A stretch of DNA of 64,000 bases, taken from assembly GCF_022430525.1 (NCBI RefSeq), contig NZ_CP092520.1, positions 434,001-498,000 of the forward strand, read 5' to 3'. Under the pieces are notes generated by a model. That model saw nothing but the letters and a program-made list of their open reading frames with translations. It did not search any database and was not told the DNA's origin. A program made the translations under genes and the position numbers. Below, piece after piece: positions 34,317-43,167 of the stretch (position 1 is its first letter; every line of letters starts with the position of its first letter). The DNA is from Cetobacterium somerae. Its GTDB lineage: Bacteria; Fusobacteriota; Fusobacteriia; Fusobacteriales; Fusobacteriaceae.

Positions 34317-36698
34317 TTAAATTCTTTGAGGGGCGATTTTCCAAATTTCTTTTGCATATTCATCTATTGTTCTATCTGATGAAAACTTACCACCATTTGA
34401 AATATTTATCCAAGCTTTCTTTCCCCAATTCTCTCTATTAGAAAACTCTTTATTTATTCTCCCTTGTGTTTCTCTAAATGCTTCAAAATCTTGTAGCACA
34501 AAATATTGATCTGGTTTGTGCCAAGAAGCTCCTTTTAATAATGAATCGTATAACTCTTTATAAAGTCCTGTTCCTTCATCATTTAATGTCCCATCTATTA
34601 AAGCATCTACAACTCTTTTTAATCCAATTGTATTTTTATAAGGAATACTTGGATTGTATCCCTCTTTTTTAAACTTTTCTATATCTTCAACTTTCAATCC
34701 AAAAATATAGTTGTTCTCTATTCCAGCCTCTTCAACAATTTCAACATTAGCTCCATCTAAAGTTCCAAAAGTTAAAGCTCCATTTATCATAAATTTCATA
34801 TTCCCAGTTCCTGAAGCTTCTTTTCCAGCTGTTGATATTTGTTCTGATATATCCGCTGCTGGGAATAAAAGTTGTGCAACTGAAACATTATAATTTTCTA
34901 TAAATATAACTTTTATCATATCTTTAATATCTTTATCATTATTTATAAGATTTGCTACCTCATTGATTAATCTAATTGTCCCTTTAGCTCTCATATATCC
35001 TGGAGCAGATTTTGCTCCGAATATATATGTTACAGGATGAATTTCTAAATTTGAATTCTCTTTTAATCTATAATATAAATCTAAAATATGAAGTATATTT
35101 AGAAGTTGTCTCTTATATTCATGTAATCTTTTTATCTGAATATCAAAAATTGAATCTGGATTAATTTTTATTCCTTGAGTTTCTTCAATATATTTTGCTA
35201 ATTGCTTTTTCTTTTCTAATTTTATATTTAAGAAGTTTTCAATAATCGATTTATCTGCTGAATATTTTTCTAAATTTTTCATTTGAGAAAAATCTGTAAC
35301 CCATCTATCTCCAATTAATTCAGTTATTAAATTAGATAATTCTGGATTACATTGAAGTAGCCACCTTCTTTGAGTTATTCCATTTGTTTTATTTAAAAAT
35401 CTTTCTGGAAACAGCTCATACCACTCTTTTAACTCTATATGCTTTAAAATATCTGTATGCAGTGCTGCAACTCCATTAGTCGCAAATGATCCATATATAG
35501 CAAGCCATGCCATGTGTATTAAATCCCCTTGGATTATTGACATTCTTTCTCTTCTAGCTTTATCATCGGGATATTTTTCTTCTAAAAAATTTAAAAATTG
35601 AAAGTGTATTCTTTCTGTTATCTGAAATATTCTAGGAACTACCTCTTCATAAAGGCCAATCCACCATTTTTCCAATGCTTCTGATAATATTGTATGGTTT
35701 GTATATGCAAATGTTTTTTCTACAATTTTCCATGCATCTTTCCATAATAGTCCCTCTATATCACATAAAATTCTCATAAGTTCTGGTATTGCAATTACTG
35801 GATGAGTATCATTTAGTTGAATTGATACAAATTCTGGTAATTTTCTAAAATCAGTTCCATGTAATCTCTTAAATTTTCTCACTATATCTTGTAATGATGC
35901 AGATGTAAAGAAATACTGTTGTTTTAATCTAAGTTTTTTACCCTCATTTGTTGAATCATTAGGGTATAAAATTCTAGATATATCTTCTGCTTCATTAACT
36001 TCCTTTAAAGCTTTATCATAATTTTGATCATTAAAAGCCTTTAAATCTAACTCATTTATAGATTTAGCTTCCCATAATCTAAGAGTGTTCACATTCTCAG
36101 TTCCATACCCTATTATTGGCATATCATAAGGAACTGCTCTAACTTTACTATCACCAAATTCAACTATAACTTCATCGAATGGTCTACATATTGTCCAAAC
36201 ATCACCATATTTTAACCAAGTTTCTGGAGTTTCAATTTGGAATCCATCAACTATTTTTTGCTTAAAAATTCCATTTTTATATTTAATCCCATATCCCTGT
36301 CCTGGTAGATCTAAAGTTACTAAAGAGTCCATAAAACATGCAGCTAGTCTTCCAAGTCCACCATTTCCTAAACCTGCGTCTTCTTCGGCGTCTTCAACTA
36401 TGTTTATGTCAAATCCAATCTCTTTTAATATCTCTTTTACTTCTTTTTCAATTCCTAAATTTATCAAATTATTTCCTAGAGCTCTTCCCATTAAAAATTC
36501 TGCTGAGAAATAAAATGCTTGTTTACCACTTTCATATTTTTTTCTAGTTTCTAACCAATTTTTAGAAATACTTTCGATTAAAGCTTTACTTAATCCTTGG
36601 TAAATTTCAAAAGAGTTTGCTTCATTTATACTTTTATTAAATAAAATTTCTACCTGTTTTTCTATTCTACCTTTTAAAAGATTTTTCTCAATTAGCAT
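34317..36698 (-). CDS. glgP: Glycogen/maltodextrin phosphorylase
   Basis: 793 residues of the GT35 family, using PLP to cleave alpha-1,4-glucans with phosphate to glucose-1-phosphate. GNGGLGRLAACF (binding), RRWLLQCNP, EYKRQLLN and the PLP-lysine motif EASGTGNMKFMINGA are present. It is the last gene of the leftward malE-F-G operon, which implies degradation of imported maltodextrins; MalP may be the more exact name. The start ATG follows TGAGGAGA. Confidence 0.95.
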   Translation of the reverse strand: MLIEKNLLKGRIEKQVEILFNKSINEANSFEIYQGLSKALIESISKNWLETRKKYESGKQAFYFSAEFLMGRALGNNLINLGIEKEVKEILKEIGFDINIVEDAEEDAGLGNGGLGRLAACFMDSLVTLDLPGQGYGIKYKNGIFKQKIVDGFQIETPETWLKYGDVWTICRPFDEVIVEFGDSKVRAVPYDMPIIGYGTENVNTLRLWEAKSINELDLKAFNDQNYDKALKEVNEAEDISRILYPNDSTNEGKKLRLKQQYFFTSASLQDIVRKFKRLHGTDFRKLPEFVSIQLNDTHPVIAIPELMRILCDIEGLLWKDAWKIVEKTFAYTNHTILSEALEKWWIGLYEEVVPRIFQITERIHFQFLNFLEEKYPDDKARRERMSIIQGDLIHMAWLAIYGSFATNGVAALHTDILKHIELKEWYELFPERFLNKTNGITQRRWLLQCNPELSNLITELIGDRWVTDFSQMKNLEKYSADKSIIENFLNIKLEKKKQLAKYIEETQGIKINPDSIFDIQIKRLHEYKRQLLNILHILDLYYRLKENSNLEIHPVTYIFGAKSAPGYMRAKGTIRLINEVANLINNDKDIKDMIKVIFIENYNVSVAQLLFPAADISEQISTAGKEASGTGNMKFMINGALTFGTLDGANVEIVEEAGIENNYIFGLKVEDIEKFKKEGYNPSIPYKNTIGLKRVVDALIDGTLNDEGTGLYKELYDSLLKGASWHKPDQYFVLQDFEAFRETQGRINKEFSNRENWGKKAWINISNGGKFSSDRTIDEYAKEIWKIAPQRI

Positions 36699-36717
36699 AT
36701 TCTATTCTCCTCACTTA

Positions 36718-37548
36718 TTATTTTTCATTTAATTTTTTCATAAGTTCTTGAATCTCTAACTCTTTTTTCTCTAATTCAGCCTTTAACCTAGCTTTCTCTT
36801 TTAATTGCTTAATTATCTCATCTTTATTGTTTATCTCATTGCTTAGTTTATTATTTTCAGCCTTTATATTGTTTAATTCTGATGCTTCTTGTGTATTAGA
36901 TTTAACTATTTTTTTATTCACTTTAGTTTGTAATAATTGATGTACCTCTTTAGAATTAGCACTATTTCCAAAATATATATTTGGTGTTATTATTGGACCT
37001 TTTTTAGAATCAAGATTTATAGGGATAATCATTTGTGCATAATCTCTTGTTAATTTTTCTCCTTCAAATAAAGATTTATCAATAAAGATATCTTGAGAAC
37101 TTGCTGAACTTCCAAATAAAACTTTTAAATTGTCAACAGGAACTAATTTTGCTGATGTAGATTCTCCTGGTCTTAAACCAAAGTCTAAAGCTTTTGTATA
37201 GAATCCTTTAGATTTTTCATTCATATCAAAAAGTCTTTGCTCTTTTCCATTAAATCCAATATATTTTGTATCTGACCAATTTATAAAAATAACATCTTTA
37301 GATATATTTTTTATTGAAACATCAATACTATCTTTATTAAATGAAATATTCATAAAAAATTTGTCTGTTGATATTTCATTATTTTTTAATATTAATGGAT
37401 AATCCCTTGAAGTAGTATCTTTCACACCATATATTTTAACTCCTTGTTCTTTTACTATAGAAGTATTTTCTTTTATTGGTGTTGTTGGTGTACAACCTGT
37501 TATTACAACTGTTGATAATAAAGCTCCTAAAAAAAATAGATTTTTCAT
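36718..37548 (-). CDS. Lipoprotein of unknown function in the maltodextrin operon
   Basis: The 276-residue protein carries a lipobox, VITGC, with the acylated Cys at about residue 19. A long beta-rich central region (about 30-205) is followed by a C-terminal coiled coil (about 220-276, with heptads of Leu, Ile, Lys and Glu). No family is recognised. It lies 18 bases downstream of trmB, between the regulator and glgP. Confidence 0.75.
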   Translation of the reverse strand: MKNLFFLGALLSTVVITGCTPTTPIKENTSIVKEQGVKIYGVKDTTSRDYPLILKNNEISTDKFFMNISFNKDSIDVSIKNISKDVIFINWSDTKYIGFNGKEQRLFDMNEKSKGFYTKALDFGLRPGESTSAKLVPVDNLKVLFGSSASSQDIFIDKSLFEGEKLTRDYAQMIIPINLDSKKGPIITPNIYFGNSANSKEVHQLLQTKVNKKIVKSNTQEASELNNIKAENNKLSNEINNKDEIIKQLKEKARLKAELEKKELEIQELMKKLNEK

Positions 37549-37566
37549 CTAACTCCCCTCTCTTTT

Positions 37567-38340
37567 CTAAAAATCTAATGTTATTATTTTATTGACATCC
37601 TTCCCAAATCTATTTTCCAATTTCATTAAGTGAATATCATTTTTTATATGTTCTGTTACAATATTAACTAAAAGCTTATTTTCTGAATATGTTCCACAAA
37701 ACTCACCTTCGTAGTTACTTGCAATTATTGCTGCAAATAAATCAACTGCTACCATTATTCTTTTTTCTGAATCAGTTACATTAAAATTGAAGCTATCTCT
37801 TATATATGTTTCAACACCAAGACTCATATAATCTATTTTATTAAAACTAAACAATATAACTCTAATACCTTTTTCTTTTAACCTTTTAAAATCTTTTTCA
37901 AATTCAAATAAATCTAAATTAGTATTTATATATACAATTTTTTCTGCTCTTTTTAATATATTTCTAAATCTATCTTTCACATCATCAAAAGAATTCAAAT
38001 TATAAAATTGCTTTTGTTTTCCATTTACTTCTACTTTATTTAATTCATCCTTTAAAAATTTTGTTGCACTATTTACTTCTTTTTTATAATTTTCAAAAAG
38101 TTCATTTAAATCAATCGCTTCATACAAAGTTATTTCTTTATCTAAATATGAATTAATATATCCTTTTTTTTGTAAAATATCTAAATTTTGGTAAACTGTT
38201 GTTCTTGGATATCCAAGCGCTTTTGCAATTTGAGAGCCGTTAGCTCCTGGATTTTTAACTAACTCTAAAAAAACCTCCGCTTCTTTTCTTCCAAAACCAA
38301 TTTTCTCTAAATTTTCTAAAATTTTTTCATTTTCTATCAA
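37567..38340 (-). CDS. TrmB family sugar-responsive transcriptional regulator
   Basis: 257 residues. An N-terminal winged helix (about 1-75, EAEVFLELVKNPGANGSQIAKALGYPRTTVYQNLD) is followed by a PLD-like TrmB sensor domain. The family, best known from Archaea, represses maltose and trehalose transport genes in response to sugar. Its place nine bases after malG supports control of the surrounding operon, and two palindromes before malE and lamB are likely its binding sites. Confidence 0.88.
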   Translation of the reverse strand: MIENEKILENLEKIGFGRKEAEVFLELVKNPGANGSQIAKALGYPRTTVYQNLDILQKKGYINSYLDKEITLYEAIDLNELFENYKKEVNSATKFLKDELNKVEVNGKQKQFYNLNSFDDVKDRFRNILKRAEKIVYINTNLDLFEFEKDFKRLKEKGIRVILFSFNKIDYMSLGVETYIRDSFNFNVTDSEKRIMVAVDLFAAIIASNYEGEFCGTYSENKLLVNIVTEHIKNDIHLMKLENRFGKDVNKIITLDF

Positions 38341-38349
38341 AATATCCTC

Positions 38350-39207
38350 CTACTCTTTAACTCCTCCAACAGTTAATCCTCCTACAAGATATCTTGATAA
38401 ACTAATAAATAGTATAACAACTGGTACACTTGTTATTAGTGCTGCGGCTGAATATGTCCCCCATTCTGCACTAAAAGAACCTTGAAGATTAACTAATCCC
38501 ACTGGTAAAGTTAATTTCTCTGCTGATGTTAAAATTATTCTTGCTATTACAAACTCAGACCAAGCTGTCATAAATGAAAATAATGCTGTTATTGCAAGGG
38601 CTGGAGTTGTAACTGGTAACACTATTTTATACATAACTTGCCAAACTTTGCAACCATCAATATATGCACTTTCTTCCAATGACTTTGGAATTGTATCAAA
38701 GTATCCTTTCAACATCCAGACTGAGAAAGGAACTGATACAGCCACATAAGGTATTAATAACCCTAAAAAACTATTCATTAATTTTAATTTTACCAATATT
38801 ATAAACATTGGTAACAATAACATTGGTGCTGGAAACATCTGTGTTACCAAAAATGTCATCATACCAACTTTTCTTCCCCAAAATGAAAACCTAGAAAATG
38901 CATATCCTGCAGTTATTGAGATAAATACTCCTATTATAGCTGTTAATGTTGAGATAATAAGAGAGTTTTTTAACCAAATTAAAAGATCCGTTTCAAATAT
39001 GGCTTTCCTGAAATTATCTAAGGTAGCATCTTCGGGTATTATTCTTAAACTTGTTGAAAATAATTGATCCCCCGGTCTTAAGGCTACAGATAAAACATTT
39101 AATAATGGATATAATGTTATCAAACAAAATATTATTAATATTGTGTAAATTCCAATTATTTTCTTCCAACTGTCATTTTTCTCAAAATGAATGTTCTTTT
39201 CAATCAT
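38350..39207 (-). CDS. malG: Maltose/maltodextrin ABC transporter permease
   Basis: 285 residues with six membrane segments. The EAA loop reads EESAYIDGCKVWQVMYKIVLP, which contacts the ATPase. It overlaps malF by four bases (ATGA). It is one half of the inner-membrane pore for maltodextrins. Confidence 0.94.
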   Translation of the reverse strand: MIEKNIHFEKNDSWKKIIGIYTILIIFCLITLYPLLNVLSVALRPGDQLFSTSLRIIPEDATLDNFRKAIFETDLLIWLKNSLIISTLTAIIGVFISITAGYAFSRFSFWGRKVGMMTFLVTQMFPAPMLLLPMFIILVKLKLMNSFLGLLIPYVAVSVPFSVWMLKGYFDTIPKSLEESAYIDGCKVWQVMYKIVLPVTTPALAITALFSFMTAWSEFVIARIILTSAEKLTLPVGLVNLQGSFSAEWGTYSAAALITSVPVVILFISLSRYLVGGLTVGGVKE

Positions 39208-40094
39208 CTTGACTCCTCCTTAAAAATATTGCTCTTTCTCACATATATTACAGAGAATACAAGTAAAAATAGGAATATTAATACTGAATACGCTGCTGCA
39301 AATCCATATCTATAGAAATTAAATGCCAATCTATAAACATCTGTTACCAATATCTGTGTTTCTTTGTTTCCATATCCACCAGCTAAGATGATTATGATGT
39401 TTAACATATTAAACGTCCAAATTGTTCCTAATATAATTGCAGGTGTTAAAGTTGGCTTTAATAGAGGTAATGTTATATCTTTAAATTTGCTCCAAGGACT
39501 AGCACCATCTATATCAGCTGCTTCATATAATTCTGCTGGAATTGATTGTAATCCTCCTAACGTTATCATCATCATAAATGGAAATCCTAACCAAATATTC
39601 GTTATTATTGCCGCATAAAAAGTTAGCTTTGGATCACTTAACCAAGGTAGATTTTGTATTCCAAACCAACCTAGCATTAAATTTATAGCTCCAAAATTTT
39701 GATTAAACATACCTTTCCAAGTAAGAGCTGCTATATATTGAGGCATTGCCCAAGGAATTATAAGAAAAACTCTCAAAATAGATTTTCCTGGTAGTTTTCT
39801 ATTCAGTAATATTGCTAAAAATAATCCAATAGTTACATGAAAAAATACGTTTACAAAAGTCCAAATTATAGTTCTGATAAAAGTTGCTAATACTTCTGGA
39901 TCTTGAAATACTCTAATATAATTTTGCAATCCTACAAAACCAGGATTTTTAAATGTTCTTAAACTCATATTTGTTAAAGATAACCAAAATCCATAGCCTA
40001 AAGGATAAAATACCATTATTGCCATCACTATAAAAGCTGGTGCTATAAATAAATATGGTGTATTTTTACCTACTAGTCTTCCTTTTCCACTCAT
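39204..40094 (-). CDS. malF: Maltose/maltodextrin ABC transporter permease
   Basis: The 296-residue permease has six membrane segments and the EAA loop YEAADIDGASPWSKFKDITLPLL. It lacks the extra N-terminal helices and large periplasmic P2 domain of E. coli MalF (514 residues), as usual for Gram-positive-type and Thermotoga transporters. It pairs with MalG. A short hairpin separates it from malE. Confidence 0.93.
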   Translation of the reverse strand: MSGKGRLVGKNTPYLFIAPAFIVMAIMVFYPLGYGFWLSLTNMSLRTFKNPGFVGLQNYIRVFQDPEVLATFIRTIIWTFVNVFFHVTIGLFLAILLNRKLPGKSILRVFLIIPWAMPQYIAALTWKGMFNQNFGAINLMLGWFGIQNLPWLSDPKLTFYAAIITNIWLGFPFMMMITLGGLQSIPAELYEAADIDGASPWSKFKDITLPLLKPTLTPAIILGTIWTFNMLNIIIILAGGYGNKETQILVTDVYRLAFNFYRYGFAAAYSVLIFLFLLVFSVIYVRKSNIFKEESR

Positions 40095-40114
40095 AATCGT
40101 CTCCTTTTAATTTT

Positions 40115-40143
40115 AGAGGTTGGATGGATAAAATCCAACCTCT
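40115..40143 (-). other. Intercistronic hairpin between malE and malF
   Basis: AGAGGTTGGAT pairs with ATCCAACCTCT (11 bp, loop of seven). No T tract follows on the minus strand, so it probably stabilises malE mRNA rather than ending transcription. Confidence 0.65.
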
Positions 40144-40151
40144 CAATTTTA

Positions 40152-41390
40152 TTACTCACCTTTAATAATTTTAATTCCATCTACTGCATCTTTTTGCATC
40201 TTTTTAGCTGCATCTTCTGGAGTCATTTTTCCATTTAAAACAGCTTCTAAATTTGGTCTCACTGCATCCCAGATAGCTCTCATCTCTGGTACAACTGGCA
40301 TAGGAACAGTATACTTAATTGTCTCAATTGAATCTTGCATTAATTTATCATTTTTAACTTGTGATAATTCTCTAGCTGCCTCTATTCCTGGAGCTTGCGA
40401 TTGATTTAAAGAAATTTCTGCATTTATCTCTGGAGAGAAAATATAATCGAAGAACTTATTTAAAGCTTCTGTTTTCTTATCTGATGTATTTTCTGACAAT
40501 GAATATCCTTTAGATGCATTTGTAAATAATGCATAACCGTTTTTTGAAGGAATTGGCATAGGAGCTACTCCTAAATTTATTCCTGCATCCTCATATTCTT
40601 TCCAAGACCATGCTCCATTTAATATCATAGCAGCTTTATTTTGTTTAAACAGTTGAGAAGCAATATCATAATCCATTCCTGCTTCTCCCAAGTTATACTT
40701 TGCTCTAATATCTCTTACAAAAGTTAAAGCATCTATCATAGCTTGATTATCTAAAGTCGGATTATTTTTACTATCAAAAATTTCTCCTCCAAATCCGTTA
40801 TAGAATCCTACAAACCAAAATGGTTCTTTTTCATTATATAGGAATCCGTATTTAGAATTAGCCTTATCTTTTGCATCTACAGTTCTGTTTGCCTGTGCTA
40901 TTTTTAAAAATTCTTCCCAATTTTTTGGTGCATTAGCTACTATATCTTTATTGTATAAAAGAGCTATTTGATTTCCTAAGAACTCCGGTAGTAAATATAA
41001 TTGATTATCATACATACCACTTTTTAACGCTCCTTCATTAAATTTTTGAATTAAATCTTTAGATACAACTTTATCAATTGGCTTAATTAAATCTGAAACC
41101 ATAAAAATTCCTATATTATCATTTGGACCATAAACTATATCTGGACCCTGACCTGCTAAAGATGCATTTTGAAACTGAGTTCTTAAATCTTCATTGGAAT
41201 AATGAACTACATTTACCTTAACATCTGGATTCTTCTTCATAAATTCATCAACTATTTTTATATAAGTAGGTCTTACTGCTGGTTCCATCTGTTCCCATAA
41301 AGTTATTTCAGTGGCTTTTCCTAAAGCTATTGTTGAAAATAATGTTCCTGCTGCTAATACTAATAGCGGTTTTTTTAAAATGTTTCTCAT
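40152..41390 (-). CDS. malE: Maltose/maltodextrin-binding periplasmic protein
   Basis: The 412-residue protein has a signal peptide ending ALG (about residue 24). The mature start EITLWEQMEP and the QNASLAGQGPDIVYGPND block belong to the MalE type of SBP family 1. It collects maltodextrin passing the LamB porin and hands it to MalFG. The start ATG follows GGAGGGG; that ribosome site is complementary to part of the candidate small RNA. Confidence 0.93.
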   Translation of the reverse strand: MRNILKKPLLVLAAGTLFSTIALGKATEITLWEQMEPAVRPTYIKIVDEFMKKNPDVKVNVVHYSNEDLRTQFQNASLAGQGPDIVYGPNDNIGIFMVSDLIKPIDKVVSKDLIQKFNEGALKSGMYDNQLYLLPEFLGNQIALLYNKDIVANAPKNWEEFLKIAQANRTVDAKDKANSKYGFLYNEKEPFWFVGFYNGFGGEIFDSKNNPTLDNQAMIDALTFVRDIRAKYNLGEAGMDYDIASQLFKQNKAAMILNGAWSWKEYEDAGINLGVAPMPIPSKNGYALFTNASKGYSLSENTSDKKTEALNKFFDYIFSPEINAEISLNQSQAPGIEAARELSQVKNDKLMQDSIETIKYTVPMPVVPEMRAIWDAVRPNLEAVLNGKMTPEDAAKKMQKDAVDGIKIIKGE

Positions 41391-41410
41391 TTTACCCCTC
41401 CTTGATTTTT

Positions 41411-41462
41411 GTTGTACTTTAAATACAACAATATTATTACCTCATTTTTTTTAAATAGTCAA
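41411..41462 (-). promoter_or_regulatory. malE promoter and maltodextrin operator
   Basis: TTGACT (41462-41457), 17 bases, TAATAA (41439-41434) on the minus strand. The palindrome GTTGTA-N7-TACAAC at 41411-41429 covers the start point. The same sequence lies at the lamB promoter. Confidence 0.78.
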
Positions 41463-41561
41463 TAGTTTTTTAAAAAAATATGTACATTTTTTTATTTTTT
41501 TGTTTTTTTTAAGAAATTTTAGTTTTATTATTGACAAATTAAAAAAATGTTATAAATATAT

Positions 41562-41593
41562 TGGTATAAATTGTTGTATCTCTTTTACAACAA
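41562..41593 (+). promoter_or_regulatory. lamB promoter and maltodextrin operator
   Basis: An extended -10, TGGTATAAA (TATAAA at 41565-41570), is followed at once by the perfect 8-7-8 palindrome TTGTTGTA-N7-TACAACAA (41571-41593). Bound repressor would block the start point. TrmB is the likely ligand-sensing factor. Confidence 0.75.
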
Positions 41594-41626
41594 ATAAAAA
41601 AATAAAATACAGGGGGAGTCAAATTT

Positions 41627-43078
41627 ATGAAAATTAACAAAATTCTTACACTTTTATCTTGTATCATCCTTGCTGGAACAGTTGGAGAAAAAACTTTAGC
41701 CAAAGAGGTAGTTCAAACTCCTGAAGTTGTAACAACGTCTTATGATGTGTCAGCATTAGAGGATAGAATTGCTAAGTTAGAGTATAATCAAGAGCATCCA
41801 AGTTTTGAATTTCATGGATATGGTAGATCTGGACTTCTTTTAAATGCAAATAATGATTTAAAAAAAGGGAAAGTATTTAATAAAAACGGAGTTGGAAGAC
41901 TTGGTAACGAAAGCGATACTTATATTGAAGCTGAATTAGTTAAAAATTTCTACCTAGACAATGGTTCTTGGTCTAAATGGCATATCATGTTTGCTAAGGG
42001 AACTGATGATTATAACGATTGGAATGAAAATGTAGCTCTTAGACAAGCTTATGCTGAAATGGGAAATCTTCCAGTATTTTCAGGAGCTTTCAAGGAATCT
42101 GTAATCTGGGCTGGTAAAAGATTTTATAATAGAAGAGATATTCATATAACAGACTTTTATTTTACTGATTACTCAGGAACTGGAGCTGGAATAGATAATA
42201 TAAAAATTGGAAATGGAATGTTAGATTTAGGAGTTATAGCTAGAGATTATGATAGTTATGATTCTGTTGGTCCTGTTACTAATTCTTCTAAAGAAGATGG
42301 TTTAAATGTTGTAAACTTACTTGCTAGATATGATATTGGATCTTGGGAGTTTGACTTAGGAGCTGCTTTTTCTAAAGATAATGAAAATAGAACTATAAAT
42401 AACGAAAACGGAGATTATAATACATATAGTGCCGCTGATTACGGATTACAACTGGGAGTATTCTATAATACACCTGGATATTACTGGAGTGGTAAAGGTT
42501 TCTCGAAAATTTTTGCACAAGTTGGTTATGGACTTAATGCAGGAGATGGTTTAGGAACTGCTGGTAGGGGAGCAGAGAAAAATTTAGATGATGCTCTATC
42601 TGCTAGACTTGGTACTTTTGGAGTTTTACCTATCAATGAAAAGTGGGATTTATTTACAACAGTTGTTGCTCAACATAATAAAAATAGTAAATTTAATTAC
42701 AATGCAACTCTTTTAGATCCTCAAGGAGACTCTTATTCTGTTGATGTTGATGGTCTTAAATCAACTTGGGTTAGCGTTGTTGCTAGACCAGTTTATAAAA
42801 TCAATGAAAACTTTGAACTTCAATTTGAAGCTGGTTACTACTATGTGACAGAAGAAAAAGATAACGGTAATGATGTAGATGGAAATCTTTACAAGCTTAC
42901 ATTTGCACCAACATTTAAGTTAAATTCAAATGACTTCTGGGCTAGACCTGAAATTAGAGCATTTGTTACTTGGGCTGGATGGGATAATGACTATCAAAAA
43001 GCTTTCCAATCTGATTTAAACTCTTACAGTGGAAAAAATGGAGTAAATGTTGGAGTTCAAGCAGAAGTTTGGTTCTAA
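41627..43078 (+). CDS. lamB: Maltoporin-like outer-membrane carbohydrate porin
   Basis: 483 residues with a signal peptide (about 1-25). A short coiled-coil-like segment (about 41-54) precedes the barrel, as in fusobacterial porins. FEFHGYGRSGLLL, VGRLGNESDTYIEAEL and VIWAGKRFYNRRDIHITDFYF match LamB. The C-terminal VWF closes the 18-stranded barrel. It admits maltodextrins. The leader ribosome site CAGGGGGAGTC matches the loop of the candidate small RNA. Confidence 0.92.
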   Translation: MKINKILTLLSCIILAGTVGEKTLAKEVVQTPEVVTTSYDVSALEDRIAKLEYNQEHPSFEFHGYGRSGLLLNANNDLKKGKVFNKNGVGRLGNESDTYIEAELVKNFYLDNGSWSKWHIMFAKGTDDYNDWNENVALRQAYAEMGNLPVFSGAFKESVIWAGKRFYNRRDIHITDFYFTDYSGTGAGIDNIKIGNGMLDLGVIARDYDSYDSVGPVTNSSKEDGLNVVNLLARYDIGSWEFDLGAAFSKDNENRTINNENGDYNTYSAADYGLQLGVFYNTPGYYWSGKGFSKIFAQVGYGLNAGDGLGTAGRGAEKNLDDALSARLGTFGVLPINEKWDLFTTVVAQHNKNSKFNYNATLLDPQGDSYSVDVDGLKSTWVSVVARPVYKINENFELQFEAGYYYVTEEKDNGNDVDGNLYKLTFAPTFKLNSNDFWARPEIRAFVTWAGWDNDYQKAFQSDLNSYSGKNGVNVGVQAEVWF

Positions 43079-43108
43079 TATAATATATTTTATATAATAA
43101 TTCCCTTT

Positions 43109-43140
43109 TGAGGCACCTTCCTCCCGTTGGTGCCTCATTT
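43109..43140 (+). terminator. Weak terminator or attenuator between lamB and malQ
   Basis: TGAGGCACC and GGTGCCTCA form a stable 9-bp stem with a short T stretch (ATTTAC). Partial termination would keep LamB in excess of MalQ. Confidence 0.6.
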
Positions 43141-43167
43141 ACAATAAATTAAAAGTGAGGTATTTTC

